NCBI RefSeq assembly: GCF_001767395.1
Contig: NZ_CP017014.1
Location: forward strand, 930,001-994,000
From: Rhodococcus sp. WMMA185
GTDB taxonomy: Bacteria > Actinomycetota > Actinomycetes > Mycobacteriales > Mycobacteriaceae
DNA: 64,000 nucleotides
Direction: 5' to 3'
The position numbers were made by a program, and so were the translations under genes. The notes under the pieces were generated by a model. That model worked only from the letters and a program-made list of their open reading frames with translations, had not been told where the DNA came from and did no database searches. Positions 23,473 to 31,858 of this stretch are shown here, one piece after another (the first letter of the stretch is position 1; the number at the start of each line of letters is the position of its first letter).

Positions 23473-24632
23473 ACGCGGCTGTCGACAAGTGGATTCTCGC
23501 CCACGCCGACGACCTGTCGGAGTGGCGTCGGCACATCCACTCCAACCCCGAATTGGCGCGCTATGAATACGCGACCACGGAGTTCGTGGCGACCCGACTT
23601 GCTGCGGCCGGTCTGTCTCCCGAACTGCTTCCCGGTGGCACAGGACTTACATGTGACCTCGGACCATCGAGCGGTCCACGCATCGCGTTGCGCGCCGATA
23701 TGGATGCGCTTCCACTCCAGGAACTCACCGGTGCCACATACTCGTCGACGGTGCCCGGTGTGTCCCACGCATGCGGTCACGATGCGCACACCGCCATCCT
23801 GCTCGGCACCGGCCTGGCACTGAGCGAGATTCCCGACCTTCCGGTGGGTGTTCGGCTCATATTCCAACCCGCCGAGGAGGTCATGCCCGGCGGCGCGCTC
23901 GACGTCGTCGCGGCCGGGTGGCTCGAGGGCGTGTCGCGGATCTTCGCTCTCCACTGCGATCCGCGGCTTCAGGTGGGACGGGTCGGGGTCCGACTCGGCG
24001 CGATCACATCTGCGGCGGACACGATCGAGGTGGTTCTGGACTCACCGGGCGGACACACATCGCGTCCGCACCTGACCACCGATCTGGTGTTCGCGCTCGG
24101 AACCGTCGTCACGGGATTGCCCGGAATGCTCAGTCGACGGATCGACCCGCGCACCGGCACCGTCATGGTGTGGGGTGCCGTCAGCGCCGGGCGGGCCCCC
24201 AACGCCATCCCGCAGACCGGCATGATGGCAGGCACCGTGCGAACGGGCGACCACGAGACGTGGCAGATGCTCGAGCCACTGGTCCGCGAGATCGTCCACG
24301 GATTGTTGGCGCCCACCGGAGTGAGTTATCAGCTCAATTACAGTCGCGGTGTCCCTCCCGTCGTCAACGACGAGGTGTCGACCCGCATGTTCGAGGACGC
24401 GATTCGCGCCGTGGGCCCCGACGCACTAGCCGACACTCCGCAGTCCGGCGGAGGTGAGGACTTCTCCTGGTATCTCGAAAAGGTTCCCGGAGCCATGGCC
24501 CGGCTAGGTGTCTGGTCAGGGGACGGCGAGCAGTTCGACATTCACCAGCCCACGTTCGACCTGGACGAGCGGGCGCTCGGCGTCGGTGTACGGGTGCTGT
24601 CGAACCTGGTGCTCGCCAGCGCTCCGGCCTAG
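23469..24632 (+). CDS. amiA1: M20-family amidohydrolase (AmiA1-like)
   Basis: This 387-residue paralogue of the upstream gene has RADMDALPLQEL, HACGHDAHTAILLG and FQPAEEVMPGGA (catalytic Glu), then GGHTSRP in the lid domain and GGGEDFSWYLEKVPG near the C-terminus. Both belong to the M20D aminoacylase/carboxypeptidase group. It is translationally coupled to the upstream gene, suggesting a pair of related specificity or a heteromer. Its stop codon overlaps the convergent next gene by CTAG. Confidence 0.92.
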   Translation: MNAAVDKWILAHADDLSEWRRHIHSNPELARYEYATTEFVATRLAAAGLSPELLPGGTGLTCDLGPSSGPRIALRADMDALPLQELTGATYSSTVPGVSHACGHDAHTAILLGTGLALSEIPDLPVGVRLIFQPAEEVMPGGALDVVAAGWLEGVSRIFALHCDPRLQVGRVGVRLGAITSAADTIEVVLDSPGGHTSRPHLTTDLVFALGTVVTGLPGMLSRRIDPRTGTVMVWGAVSAGRAPNAIPQTGMMAGTVRTGDHETWQMLEPLVREIVHGLLAPTGVSYQLNYSRGVPPVVNDEVSTRMFEDAIRAVGPDALADTPQSGGGEDFSWYLEKVPGAMARLGVWSGDGEQFDIHQPTFDLDERALGVGVRVLSNLVLASAPA

Positions 24633-25090
24633 TCCTTTCCGGGTCCGACGTTACGGCTGTTGCGGGTGCGCAGGTCATGCACGTAGTCGGCAGGTGCGCC
24701 GGCGATCTCCGCGGCGTCCGCCATCACCCCGAGATAGCGCGCGGACGGCAGGCCACCCTCGTAGGCGTCGAGAACGTACAGCCAGGCGAGTTCGGAGCTG
24801 CCGTCGACATCCACGCGTACACGGATCTTGCGGTGCAGGCCGAGTTCGGAGCCCTCCCATCGGTCGAGCCTCGTCTCGTCTTCCTCGGGCACGTCGTACA
24901 GGACGACGAACACCTTGGAATCGGGGTCCTCGACCACGGTGGCGAGGGCGCCCTCCCAGCCGAAGTCCTCACCGCTGAAGGTCAGGCGCCAGCCGTGTAA
25001 CCAACCCGTTCCTGCCATCGGCGAGTGCGGACAGCGTTGCAACATCTGCTCCGGATCCATGTTCGACCCGTAGGCGGCATAAATTGGCAC
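24629..25090 (-). CDS. Gamma-glutamylcyclotransferase-like protein
   Basis: This 153-residue protein starts MPIYAAYGSNMDP, with the YGSN substrate loop of the GGCT fold, and has FVVLYDVPEEDETRLDRWEG with acidic residues where the catalytic Glu is expected. The family cyclises gamma-glutamyl compounds to 5-oxoproline. Its position next to amiA1 matches Rv3304 in M. tuberculosis as I recall it. The exact substrate is unverified. Confidence 0.8.
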   Translation of the reverse strand: MPIYAAYGSNMDPEQMLQRCPHSPMAGTGWLHGWRLTFSGEDFGWEGALATVVEDPDSKVFVVLYDVPEEDETRLDRWEGSELGLHRKIRVRVDVDGSSELAWLYVLDAYEGGLPSARYLGVMADAAEIAGAPADYVHDLRTRNSRNVGPGKD

Positions 25091-25205
25091 GACGACAAGC
25101 CTAAACGTTGACTAGTAATCTGTTGCATGCGGTGCGTTACAAAAGTGCTGCATCTGCACGAATAGCCCGCCGGAGACCCCGGTCGAGCGTCGAATTGGAG
25201 GACAG

Positions 25206-26609
25206 ATGACCCGAATCGTGATCATTGGCGGCGGACCTGCCGGATACGAGGCAGCGCTGGTGGCCGCGCAGTACGGCGCCTCCGTCTCTCTGATCGATTC
25301 GGACGGGGTCGGTGGCGCCTGCGTCTTGTTCGATTGCGTGCCGTCCAAGACGTTCATCGCTTCCACTGGTGTCCGCACCGACATGCGCCGCGCGACCGAC
25401 CTGGGTATCGCTCTCGATCCGACACAGGCCACGGTTGCCTTGCCCAAGATCAACGCACGTGTGAAGAGCCTCGCACAGGCGCAGTCCTCCGATATCCGTA
25501 CGCGCCTGCAGACGGTCGGCGTCGAGTTGCTCTCGGGCACCGCCGAGATCACCGACCCGCGGCCCGGCATGGCTTCCCATCAGGTGTGTGCCACCCTCTC
25601 GACCGGCGAGAAGAAGACACTCGACGCGGATGTCGTGCTCGTCGCGACCGGTGCCAGCCCACGCATCATCCCGGGCGCGGAGCCGGACGGTGAGCGCATC
25701 CTCACCTGGCGTGACCTTTATGATCTCGAGGAATTGCCCTCACATCTCGTCGTCATCGGGTCCGGGGTGACCGGCGCCGAGTTCGTGTCCGCCTACACCG
25801 AGATGGGCGTCAAGGTAACCCTCGTATCCAGCCGCGACCGCGTCCTGCCCCACGAGGATGCGGACGCCGCCCTCGTGCTCGAGGACGTCCTCGCCGAACG
25901 GGGCGTGACCCTCGTCAAACACGCCAGGGCCGAATTCGTCAAGCGCACCGACGACGGCATCAACGTCATCCTCGCGGACGGTAGGACCGTCGAGGGCAGC
26001 CACGCCCTCATGACGGTCGGTTCTGTTCCGAACACGCGGGGCCTCGGGCTCGAGAAGGTGGGACTCGAACTGGACAAGGGCGGGTATCTGCGCGTCGACC
26101 GCGTGTCGCGGACGACGGTGTCCGGGATTTACGCCGCAGGAGACTGCACCGGCCTGCTTCCGCTGGCCTCCGTCGCCGCGATGCAGGGCAGGATCGCCAT
26201 GTACCACGCCCTCGGTGAAGGCGTCAGCCCGATCAAGCTGAAGACGGTGGCGTCGGCGGTATTCACCAGGCCCGAGATCGCCACGGTGGGCGTCAGCCAG
26301 GCGTCGATCGACGAGGGCGAGGTGCTGGCCCGGACCGTCATGCTCCCGCTCAACACCAACCCGCGCGCGAAAATGTCCGGGCTGCGCCGGGGCTTCGTCA
26401 AGATCTTCTGCCGTCCCGCTACCGGTGTGGTGATCGGCGGGGTGGTAGTGGCCCCCAACGGGTCGGAGTTGATCCTCCCGATTGCGATCGCGGTGCAGAA
26501 CAACCTCACCGTGAACGACCTGGCCGCGACGTTCTCGGTGTACCCGTCGCTGACGGGATCGATCACCGAGGCCGCCCGTCAGCTGATGCGGCACGACGAT
26601 CTGGGCTGA
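25206..26609 (+). CDS. lpdA: NAD(P)H-quinone dehydrogenase, flavoprotein disulfide reductase family (LpdA)
   Basis: This 467-residue protein has FAD and NAD sites (IIGGGPAGYEAALVA and VIGSGVTGAEF) and the C-terminal dimer domain. Residues 37-47 (GACVLFDCVPS) hold Cys39 and Cys44 in the CX4C spacing of a redox disulfide, but the C-terminal His-Glu pair of true lipoamide dehydrogenases is replaced (VYPSLTGS). From memory, the M. tuberculosis LpdA lacks the first Cys and acts as a quinone reductase. The gene follows AATTGGAGGACAG. Quinone reduction is the best guess; disulfide activity stays possible. Confidence 0.88.
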   Translation: MTRIVIIGGGPAGYEAALVAAQYGASVSLIDSDGVGGACVLFDCVPSKTFIASTGVRTDMRRATDLGIALDPTQATVALPKINARVKSLAQAQSSDIRTRLQTVGVELLSGTAEITDPRPGMASHQVCATLSTGEKKTLDADVVLVATGASPRIIPGAEPDGERILTWRDLYDLEELPSHLVVIGSGVTGAEFVSAYTEMGVKVTLVSSRDRVLPHEDADAALVLEDVLAERGVTLVKHARAEFVKRTDDGINVILADGRTVEGSHALMTVGSVPNTRGLGLEKVGLELDKGGYLRVDRVSRTTVSGIYAAGDCTGLLPLASVAAMQGRIAMYHALGEGVSPIKLKTVASAVFTRPEIATVGVSQASIDEGEVLARTVMLPLNTNPRAKMSGLRRGFVKIFCRPATGVVIGGVVVAPNGSELILPIAIAVQNNLTVNDLAATFSVYPSLTGSITEAARQLMRHDDLG

Positions 26610-26615
26610 TGGACC

Positions 26616-27904
26616 TCAGCGGGTGGTGTCGATCGAGACGTGCTTGCGTTGGGTGAAGCTCTGTTCGCCATCCCGATGACGTCGTCCTCGTCCTGCCACG
26701 GAATCACGCACATCACCGGGCCGAAGACCTCTTCCTGCGCGATGCGCCACTCGTTCTCCACACCGACGATGACGGTGGGCTCGACGTAGTACCCCTGAGA
26801 CAGGGGTCCGCGGGTAGGCGGCATGCCGCCGGTGACGGCAGTGGTGTCGCTGCGCGCAAGACCATCGTCGATATAGCCGCAGACGCGGTCGAACTGTTTC
26901 TTGCTGACGATTGCGCCGATGTCCGATTCTTCGTCGAGTGGGTCGCCGACCGTCAGCTTGGCCAGCTGGGCGGCGACCTTGTCGACGAAGGACTCGAGAA
27001 TGGTCTCGTGCACGAACAGCCTCGATCCAGCCGTGCAGGACTGTCCCTGGCGGACGAATCGCATGCCGGTGATGGTGCCCTGAGTCACCCAGTCCTCGTT
27101 GGCGTCCGGGTAGACGATCTGTGGGTTCTTGCCGCCGAGTTCGAGCGAAACCGGCACTATCCGTTCGGATGCCGCGGACATCACCCGCGAACCGACTGCC
27201 GTGCTCCCGGTGAACGACAACTTGCTTATGTGTGGATGCGTGATCAGGGCTTCACCGGCTTCGGTGCCGTACCCGACGATCACGTTCAGGACGCCGTGGG
27301 GGAGGAACCTGTCGGCGATCTCGGCCATCTCGAGAACGGCGAGACGCGCGTCCTCGGCGGCATTGAGTACCAACGTGTTTCCGGCAGCGAGCGCGGAGGC
27401 GATCTTCATGGACGCAAGCTGTACCGGGGCGTTCCAGGGAATGATTGCACCGACGACTCCGCGTGGTTCTCGGCGCGAATAGTCGAGCACCCGGGCATCG
27501 AGCGGGATGGTCTCGCCCTTGATCTCCCCGGCCACCGATCCGAAGTACCGGAACACGTCGATTGCGAAGCTCACTTCGCCCCGTGACTGCGTTCGCAGCG
27601 CGTTTCCGTTCTCCAATGAGATGATTCGGGCGATGCGCTCGACCTAGGATTCGAGGGCGTCGGCGATCTGCTGAAGCTGACGTCCGCGTGCGCGAGGGGC
27701 GGTGTCCCGCCAGTCGGGAAACGCTCGTCGGGCGGCATCGACCGCATCCGAAATGTCCTTCTCGCCGCCGCGAGGCACGCGAGCGATCGTCCGACGATCC
27801 CGCGGGCTCTCGACGGGGATCCATTCCTCACTTCGTGCAGAGACCCATTGGCCGTCTACCAAGTTCAGATGCTCTTCGTTGAGTTCGACAGCTACTGCAG
27901 CCAT
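26616..27904 (-). pseudogene. Aldehyde dehydrogenase pseudogene (nonsense codon plus internal deletion)
   Basis: The frame starts at ATG 27904 behind GGAGATG and reads as an NAD-dependent aldehyde dehydrogenase. An in-frame TAG stands at 27644-27646 (codon 87), after which the same frame continues with VERIARIIS. The catalytic region is intact (LELGGKNPQ, RQGQSCTAGSRLF). After DVIGMAN the frame shifts at a deletion, and the true C-terminus QSFTQRKHVSIDTTR-stop resumes in another frame at 26616. Roughly 55-60 codons are missing by comparison with family length. Two independent lesions make it non-functional. Confidence 0.9.
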
Positions 27905-28052
27905 TGCTTACATCTCCATGCATGCTCGACTGGTACCGGTGTGCTCGACTGGTGCCGGGATGCCGCTTCAGTGCTCGAGTCGGTGATGCGGGTCAGCCTA
28001 CTCGTGGACGAATGGCTCCAGAACCCCTGCGTGGAAGAGAAATCCGGACATT

Positions 28053-28100
28053 CGGTGCACTGAAGTCGGCGACACAGACGCCGCCGAACTCAGTGCACCG
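28053..28100 (-). terminator. Terminator after the secreted protein gene at 28111
   Basis: CGGTGCACTGA pairs with TCAGTGCACCG, with further inner pairing of GTCGGCG and CGCCG. It lies 10 bp past the stop codon. Confidence 0.75.
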
Positions 28101-28110
28101 ATGGAAGCGA

Positions 28111-28500
28111 TCAGTTCATGCCGCCGCCGAGTGAGCCGAAGAGTCCGGGGCTCGTCCAGGCCGCGCAGCGGAAGGTCTCGAAGAAGGTGTCGGTTGGCCT
28201 GATCGTCACAGTCTGCTGGTCTTGCTCCGAGTCGGTCTGGCCTTGATCTCGAATAGCGTTGTTGGCGTCGATGACTCGCCAGCGGCAGAACGTTCCTGGG
28301 TCTGCTTCTTCCGCTAGGCCGGTCGTGGTGTAGGTGCCGGGCCTTATTCCACTACCTACCGCCAGGGTCTCGTCTGCATTAGATGGGATCGCCTCGCCAC
28401 CAAGGGATCCCATTGGGGAGGCGGCAAAGGCAGCGGGGGCGAGCATCGCCGTTGCAGCGATCGTTGCGGCAGCGATGACTACGGGGTTGAGAATACGCAT
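28111..28500 (-). CDS. Small secreted protein of the PGxY two-cysteine family (single domain)
   Basis: This 129-residue protein has a signal peptide (IAAATIAATAMLAPAAFA) and one mature domain: SGIRPGTYTTTG, then TFCRWRVID, then VTIRPTDTFFETFRCAAW. The same order (PGxY, CxW, PTDxxFxTxxCAxW) occurs twice in each secreted protein at 37327 and 38256. It also has GSLGG near both ends. The start ATG at 28500 has GAGG three bases upstream, a short spacing; longer in-frame starts would hide the signal peptide. Function is unknown. Confidence 0.8.
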   Translation of the reverse strand: MRILNPVVIAAATIAATAMLAPAAFAASPMGSLGGEAIPSNADETLAVGSGIRPGTYTTTGLAEEADPGTFCRWRVIDANNAIRDQGQTDSEQDQQTVTIRPTDTFFETFRCAAWTSPGLFGSLGGGMN

Positions 28501-28856
28501 GGCCTCGAGAGTAGCCGTGATGCCTACGCTGTCAACGGGTTCGGTGTCGAGCATTCGGGCAGTGGAAGTAGCAGGAACTTGTCCGGGCTCACGTGGGATA
28601 TCGAGGTGACGATTCCTTGCCGGATTCGTACCATTCGGTAGGTGTGAACCGTCCGCTGGCACCGCGCCGACGGCAAAGTTGGCGATGAAGGGCCCGAAGA
28701 GTCGTCGGCGTGAACGTCGATGCTCACGGCTGACCGCGTTACTCGGAAGTACTCAACGGCGATTACTGCGGAGTATTCAATAATGCGATGTACTGAATCA
28801 CACGCAGGAAGCTACTAGCCTGAAGTTAACCCGTTGCGATCTCACAGGAGTCCGCG
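28501..28856. other. Intergenic region before glpD
   Basis: About 356 bp between the divergent secreted gene and glpD. No gene was recognised. It must hold both promoters; glpD has its ribosome site ACAGGAG at 28844-28850. Confidence 0.55.
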
Positions 28857-30599
28857 TTGAGCAATCAGCCAGGTGTGCAATTCCTCGGTCCCGAGCAGCG
28901 CGATGCCGCGTGGGACCAGTTGCAGATCGAGCAATTCGATGTCGTCGTGATCGGGGGCGGCGTGGTCGGTGCCGGTGCGGCGCTCGATGCGGCCACCCGC
29001 GGGCTCAAGGTGGCACTGGTGGAGGCACGAGACTATGCCTCTGGAACGTCGAGTCGCTCGTCGAAGATGTTCCACGGCGGCCTGCGCTACCTCGAGCAAC
29101 TCGAGTTCGGGTTGGTGCGTGAAGCACTGCGAGAGCGTGAACTGTCGCTGACCACCCTCGCGCCACACCTGGTGAAGCCGTTGAAGTTCCTGTTCCCGAT
29201 TACCCACCGGATCTGGGAGCGGCCCTATCTGGCTGCGGGGATCTTCCTCTACGACCGGATGGGCGGGGCCAAATCGGTTCCAGCGCAGAAACACCTGACC
29301 CGAGCGGGTGCGCTGCGCATGGCCCCTGGGCTCAAGCGCAATTCGCTGGTCGGTGGCATCGAGTACTTCGACACGGTAGTCGATGACGCCCGGCACACCA
29401 TGACGGTTGCCCGCACGGCCGCACATTTCGGGGCGGTGGTGCGGACATCGTCGCAGGTAGTCGGATTCCTGCGGGAGTCGGATCGGGTATCGGGTGTGCG
29501 AGTGCGAGACTCCGAGGACGGGCGCACCGCAGAGGTCAAGGCCCACGTTGTCATCAATGCGACCGGGGTATGGACGGACGAGATCCAGTCGCTGTCCCGT
29601 CAGCGTGGCAGATTCCGGGTGCGCGCGTCCAAGGGTGTGCACATCGTGGTCCCGAGGGATCGAATCGTCAGCGACGCCGCGATCATCCTCCGCACCGAGA
29701 AATCGGTGCTGTTCGTGATTCCGTGGGGTACTCATTGGATCATCGGGACCACCGACACGGAGTGGAATCTCGATCTCGGACATCCGGCTGCGACCAAGGC
29801 TGACATCGACTACATACTCGGTCGCGTGAACGAGGTGCTGGTCACCTCGCTGACCCACGCGGACATCGACGGGGTCTATGCGGGCCTTCGCCCGTTGCTC
29901 GAGGGGGAGAGCGATGAGACATCGAAGCTCTCACGCGAACACGCCGTCGCGCGCGTCGCTCCAGGCTTGGTCGCCATCGCAGGCGGAAAATACACCACCT
30001 ATCGCGTCATGGCGAAGGATGCGGTAGACATCGCAGCGGACGACATCCCGGCCAGAGTGGCGCCGTCCATCACGCAGAAGGTGCGATTGGTGGGTGCGGA
30101 CGGCTACTTCGCTCTGATGAACCAGACCGTCCATCTCGGCGACACCTACGGTCTGCATCCCTACCGAGTCAAACATCTGCTCAACCGCTACGGCTCGCTG
30201 ATCAGCCAGGTCCTCGAGCAGGCTGCCGGCAGACCCGAACTTCTGCAGCCGCTGACCGATGCACCGGCCTATCTGCAGGTCGAGGCAGTGTACGCGGCGG
30301 TCGCAGAAGGAGCCCTGCACCTCGACGACATTCTGGCCAGGCGGACGAGGATCTCGATCGAGTACCCGCATCGAGGTGTGAACTGCGCCGAGCAGGTGGC
30401 GCAACTGGTGGCCCCGATCCTGGGCTGGGACAGCGACGCGGTTGACCGCGAGGTGAGGACCTACCGGGCGCGCGTAGAGGCGGAGGTGAAGTCGCAGACC
30501 CAGCCTGATGACCTGTCCGCCGATGCGCTGCGTGCCGCAGCCCCCGAGTCGCGGGTGGAACTGCTCGAGCCGCCGGTCAGTGTGTCAGAAATACCTTGA
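28857..30599 (+). CDS. glpD: Glycerol-3-phosphate dehydrogenase (FAD, respiratory)
   Basis: This 580-residue enzyme oxidises glycerol 3-phosphate to dihydroxyacetone phosphate and feeds electrons to the quinone pool. It has the FAD motif VVVIGGGVVGAGAALDAA, TSSRSSKMFHGGLRYLEQ, and a later IAGGKYTTYR block, all typical of GlpD, plus the C-terminal helical domain. The start is TTG 28857, six bases after AGGAG. The last 23 bp overlap the convergent gene at 30577. The location matches glpD2 in M. tuberculosis. Confidence 0.96.
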   Translation: MSNQPGVQFLGPEQRDAAWDQLQIEQFDVVVIGGGVVGAGAALDAATRGLKVALVEARDYASGTSSRSSKMFHGGLRYLEQLEFGLVREALRERELSLTTLAPHLVKPLKFLFPITHRIWERPYLAAGIFLYDRMGGAKSVPAQKHLTRAGALRMAPGLKRNSLVGGIEYFDTVVDDARHTMTVARTAAHFGAVVRTSSQVVGFLRESDRVSGVRVRDSEDGRTAEVKAHVVINATGVWTDEIQSLSRQRGRFRVRASKGVHIVVPRDRIVSDAAIILRTEKSVLFVIPWGTHWIIGTTDTEWNLDLGHPAATKADIDYILGRVNEVLVTSLTHADIDGVYAGLRPLLEGESDETSKLSREHAVARVAPGLVAIAGGKYTTYRVMAKDAVDIAADDIPARVAPSITQKVRLVGADGYFALMNQTVHLGDTYGLHPYRVKHLLNRYGSLISQVLEQAAGRPELLQPLTDAPAYLQVEAVYAAVAEGALHLDDILARRTRISIEYPHRGVNCAEQVAQLVAPILGWDSDAVDREVRTYRARVEAEVKSQTQPDDLSADALRAAAPESRVELLEPPVSVSEIP

Positions 30600-31113
30600 A
30601 CACCACGATGGCGGCTGCGATGACCGCAAGTGTGATGGCTGCCCAATGGGTACCTAGAGTCACTTTCTCTCGGCGTAGTCGGCTGATGACGTAGCTGGTC
30701 GAGCTGATACGGACGATTATCACGATCTCGGCGATCAGCTGTGCGGTGGTGGGTTGGAGCCAACCCAGGAACGCGGTCGCGAGGATTGCACACGGCACGG
30801 CTGCGGACGTCAGGATCGGTAGCCCGTCGCGGAGTTCTTTTCTACGTTCGGTACTCGTCAGGGATCTGTTCAGACGGAGTGTCTGCCCGACGGACTCGGC
30901 GAACGTGTGGGCGAGATAGGTCGACAGGGCTGTGCCGACCACGATGGCGATACCCAGTGTTTCCTGTGATTGAGTCACGGGAATGAGGGCCGCCAGCACC
31001 AGAATATTGCCGTAGATGTAGGCGCTGATGCGGCTTGCCGCATGCTCTGGAGTAAGTGATTCCTTGCCACCGACAGCTGGACGGTTGAAGAGACTCGGAG
31101 GATCCCACGCCAT
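30577..31113 (-). CDS. Hypothetical integral membrane protein
   Basis: This 178-residue protein has about five hydrophobic segments (ISAYIYGNILVLAALIPV, TLGIAIVVGTALSTYLAHTF, ILTSAAVPCAILATAFLGWL, LIAEIVIIVRISSTSYVI, AITLAVIAAAIVVFKVFL). A short cytoplasmic stretch SLTSTERRKEL lies between helices 2 and 3. The N-terminus (GGKESLTPEHAASRISAYIYG) is the most conserved-looking part. I do not recognise a family. Its 3' end overlaps glpD by 23 bp. Confidence 0.75.
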   Translation of the reverse strand: MAWDPPSLFNRPAVGGKESLTPEHAASRISAYIYGNILVLAALIPVTQSQETLGIAIVVGTALSTYLAHTFAESVGQTLRLNRSLTSTERRKELRDGLPILTSAAVPCAILATAFLGWLQPTTAQLIAEIVIIVRISSTSYVISRLRREKVTLGTHWAAITLAVIAAAIVVFKVFLTH

Positions 31114-31141
31114 GTCTGAAGAGCATTACACAGGCGGTGCG

Positions 31142-31234
31142 TCAGTGGGTGCGGACCAGCGATTTCGGGGCGTGGGCGGCGACGACCTTCGAGATCGCCA
31201 TGACGATGAGGGTTGAAACAGCGATGACTTCCAT
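31142..31234 (-). CDS. Possible 30-residue membrane peptide
   Basis: A frame from ATG 31234 encodes MEVIAVSTLIVMAISKVVAA followed by a basic HAPKSLVRTH tail, a plausible single-pass microprotein. No good ribosome site is present, but a perfect 8-bp inverted repeat (31244-31266) stands directly upstream. A small gene or chance; low confidence. Confidence 0.3.
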   Translation of the reverse strand: MEVIAVSTLIVMAISKVVAAHAPKSLVRTH

Positions 31235-31243
31235 GTGATCGAG

Positions 31244-31266
31244 TATTCACGTGCAACCCGTGAATA
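31244..31266. promoter_or_regulatory. Inverted repeat, possible operator or leader hairpin
   Basis: TATTCACG and CGTGAATA are exact inverse arms separated by 7 bases, just upstream of the small frame at 31234. Confidence 0.4.
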
Positions 31267-31437
31267 TCGTTGGGGGTTTCTGTGAGTTTCCTGGGAATTG
31301 ACCGAGCCTGGCTCTACAGGGCCGAGATAGGCGCTCTCTTGCCCGGGCACATAGCATCAAAGACCTGCGTGGGAGCGTTCGGGAACCTGCCGAGGGGTGT
31401 CGGAGACGAGTTCGCCAAAGAGTTGCTCACCACGACC

Positions 31438-31456
31438 CCGGTCCGTGTGGGACCGG
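31438..31456 (-). terminator. Hairpin after the acyl-CoA dehydrogenase remnant
   Basis: CCGGTCC and GGACCGG pair across 5 bases, 20 bp past the remnant's stop. It may be that gene's old terminator. The surrounding 31270-31475 holds no recognised gene. Confidence 0.4.
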
Positions 31457-31475
31457 TGACTGCAGGGGGAGGAAA

Positions 31476-31772
31476 TCAGCCGCTAGCCGATTGTGGTTCT
31501 CCGTGTATCCGCATCGCTTCCAGAGAGCAGTACAGCGCCGTCTCGGAGGCCATTACTTTGGCCATGCCGGTTTCGCCGTCGGCCCGATCTCCGGCGTCCA
31601 GGCGTGACGCTGCCCAAAAGGTCAACAGCCGAGCACTCTGCACGCGGGTTGCCATCTCCACCAATTGCAGTTGGATGGCCTGGAATTCGGCGATGGCCCG
31701 CGCCGCCACGTTGATCCGCCCTGTCTCCAACGCAGACAGCGCTTGCTGCATGCCCTTGCCTTCGACCGCAAC
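31476..31772 (-). pseudogene. Acyl-CoA dehydrogenase remnant
   Basis: The frame reads VEGKGMQQALSALETGRINV followed by FQAIQLQLVEMATRVQSARL and later ETGMAKVMASETALYCSLEA with MRIHG. This is unmistakably the C-terminal half of an acyl-CoA dehydrogenase. About 30 residues expected between NVAARA and FQAIQ are missing, the end after MRIHG is replaced, and the whole N-terminal half is gone, with a TGA just upstream. It cannot encode a working enzyme. Confidence 0.85.
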
Positions 31773-31858
31773 TCAGGACCGTTTCGGGCCTTGACGCCGT
31801 CCAGGCTCTGTTGCGAGGTCGCGGGCCGAGCAGGCTCGGAGACTGGCCGGTGAGGGGG

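Noticed and set aside
27644-27646. In-frame TAG considered as a recoded codon
   Set aside because: The gene also has a frameshifting internal deletion near its 3' end, so decay explains both; no recoding signal is seen.
31270-31794. A 174-codon forward frame opposite the acyl-CoA dehydrogenase remnant
   Set aside because: The reverse strand has unmistakable dehydrogenase sequence. The forward frame has no motif or ribosome site.
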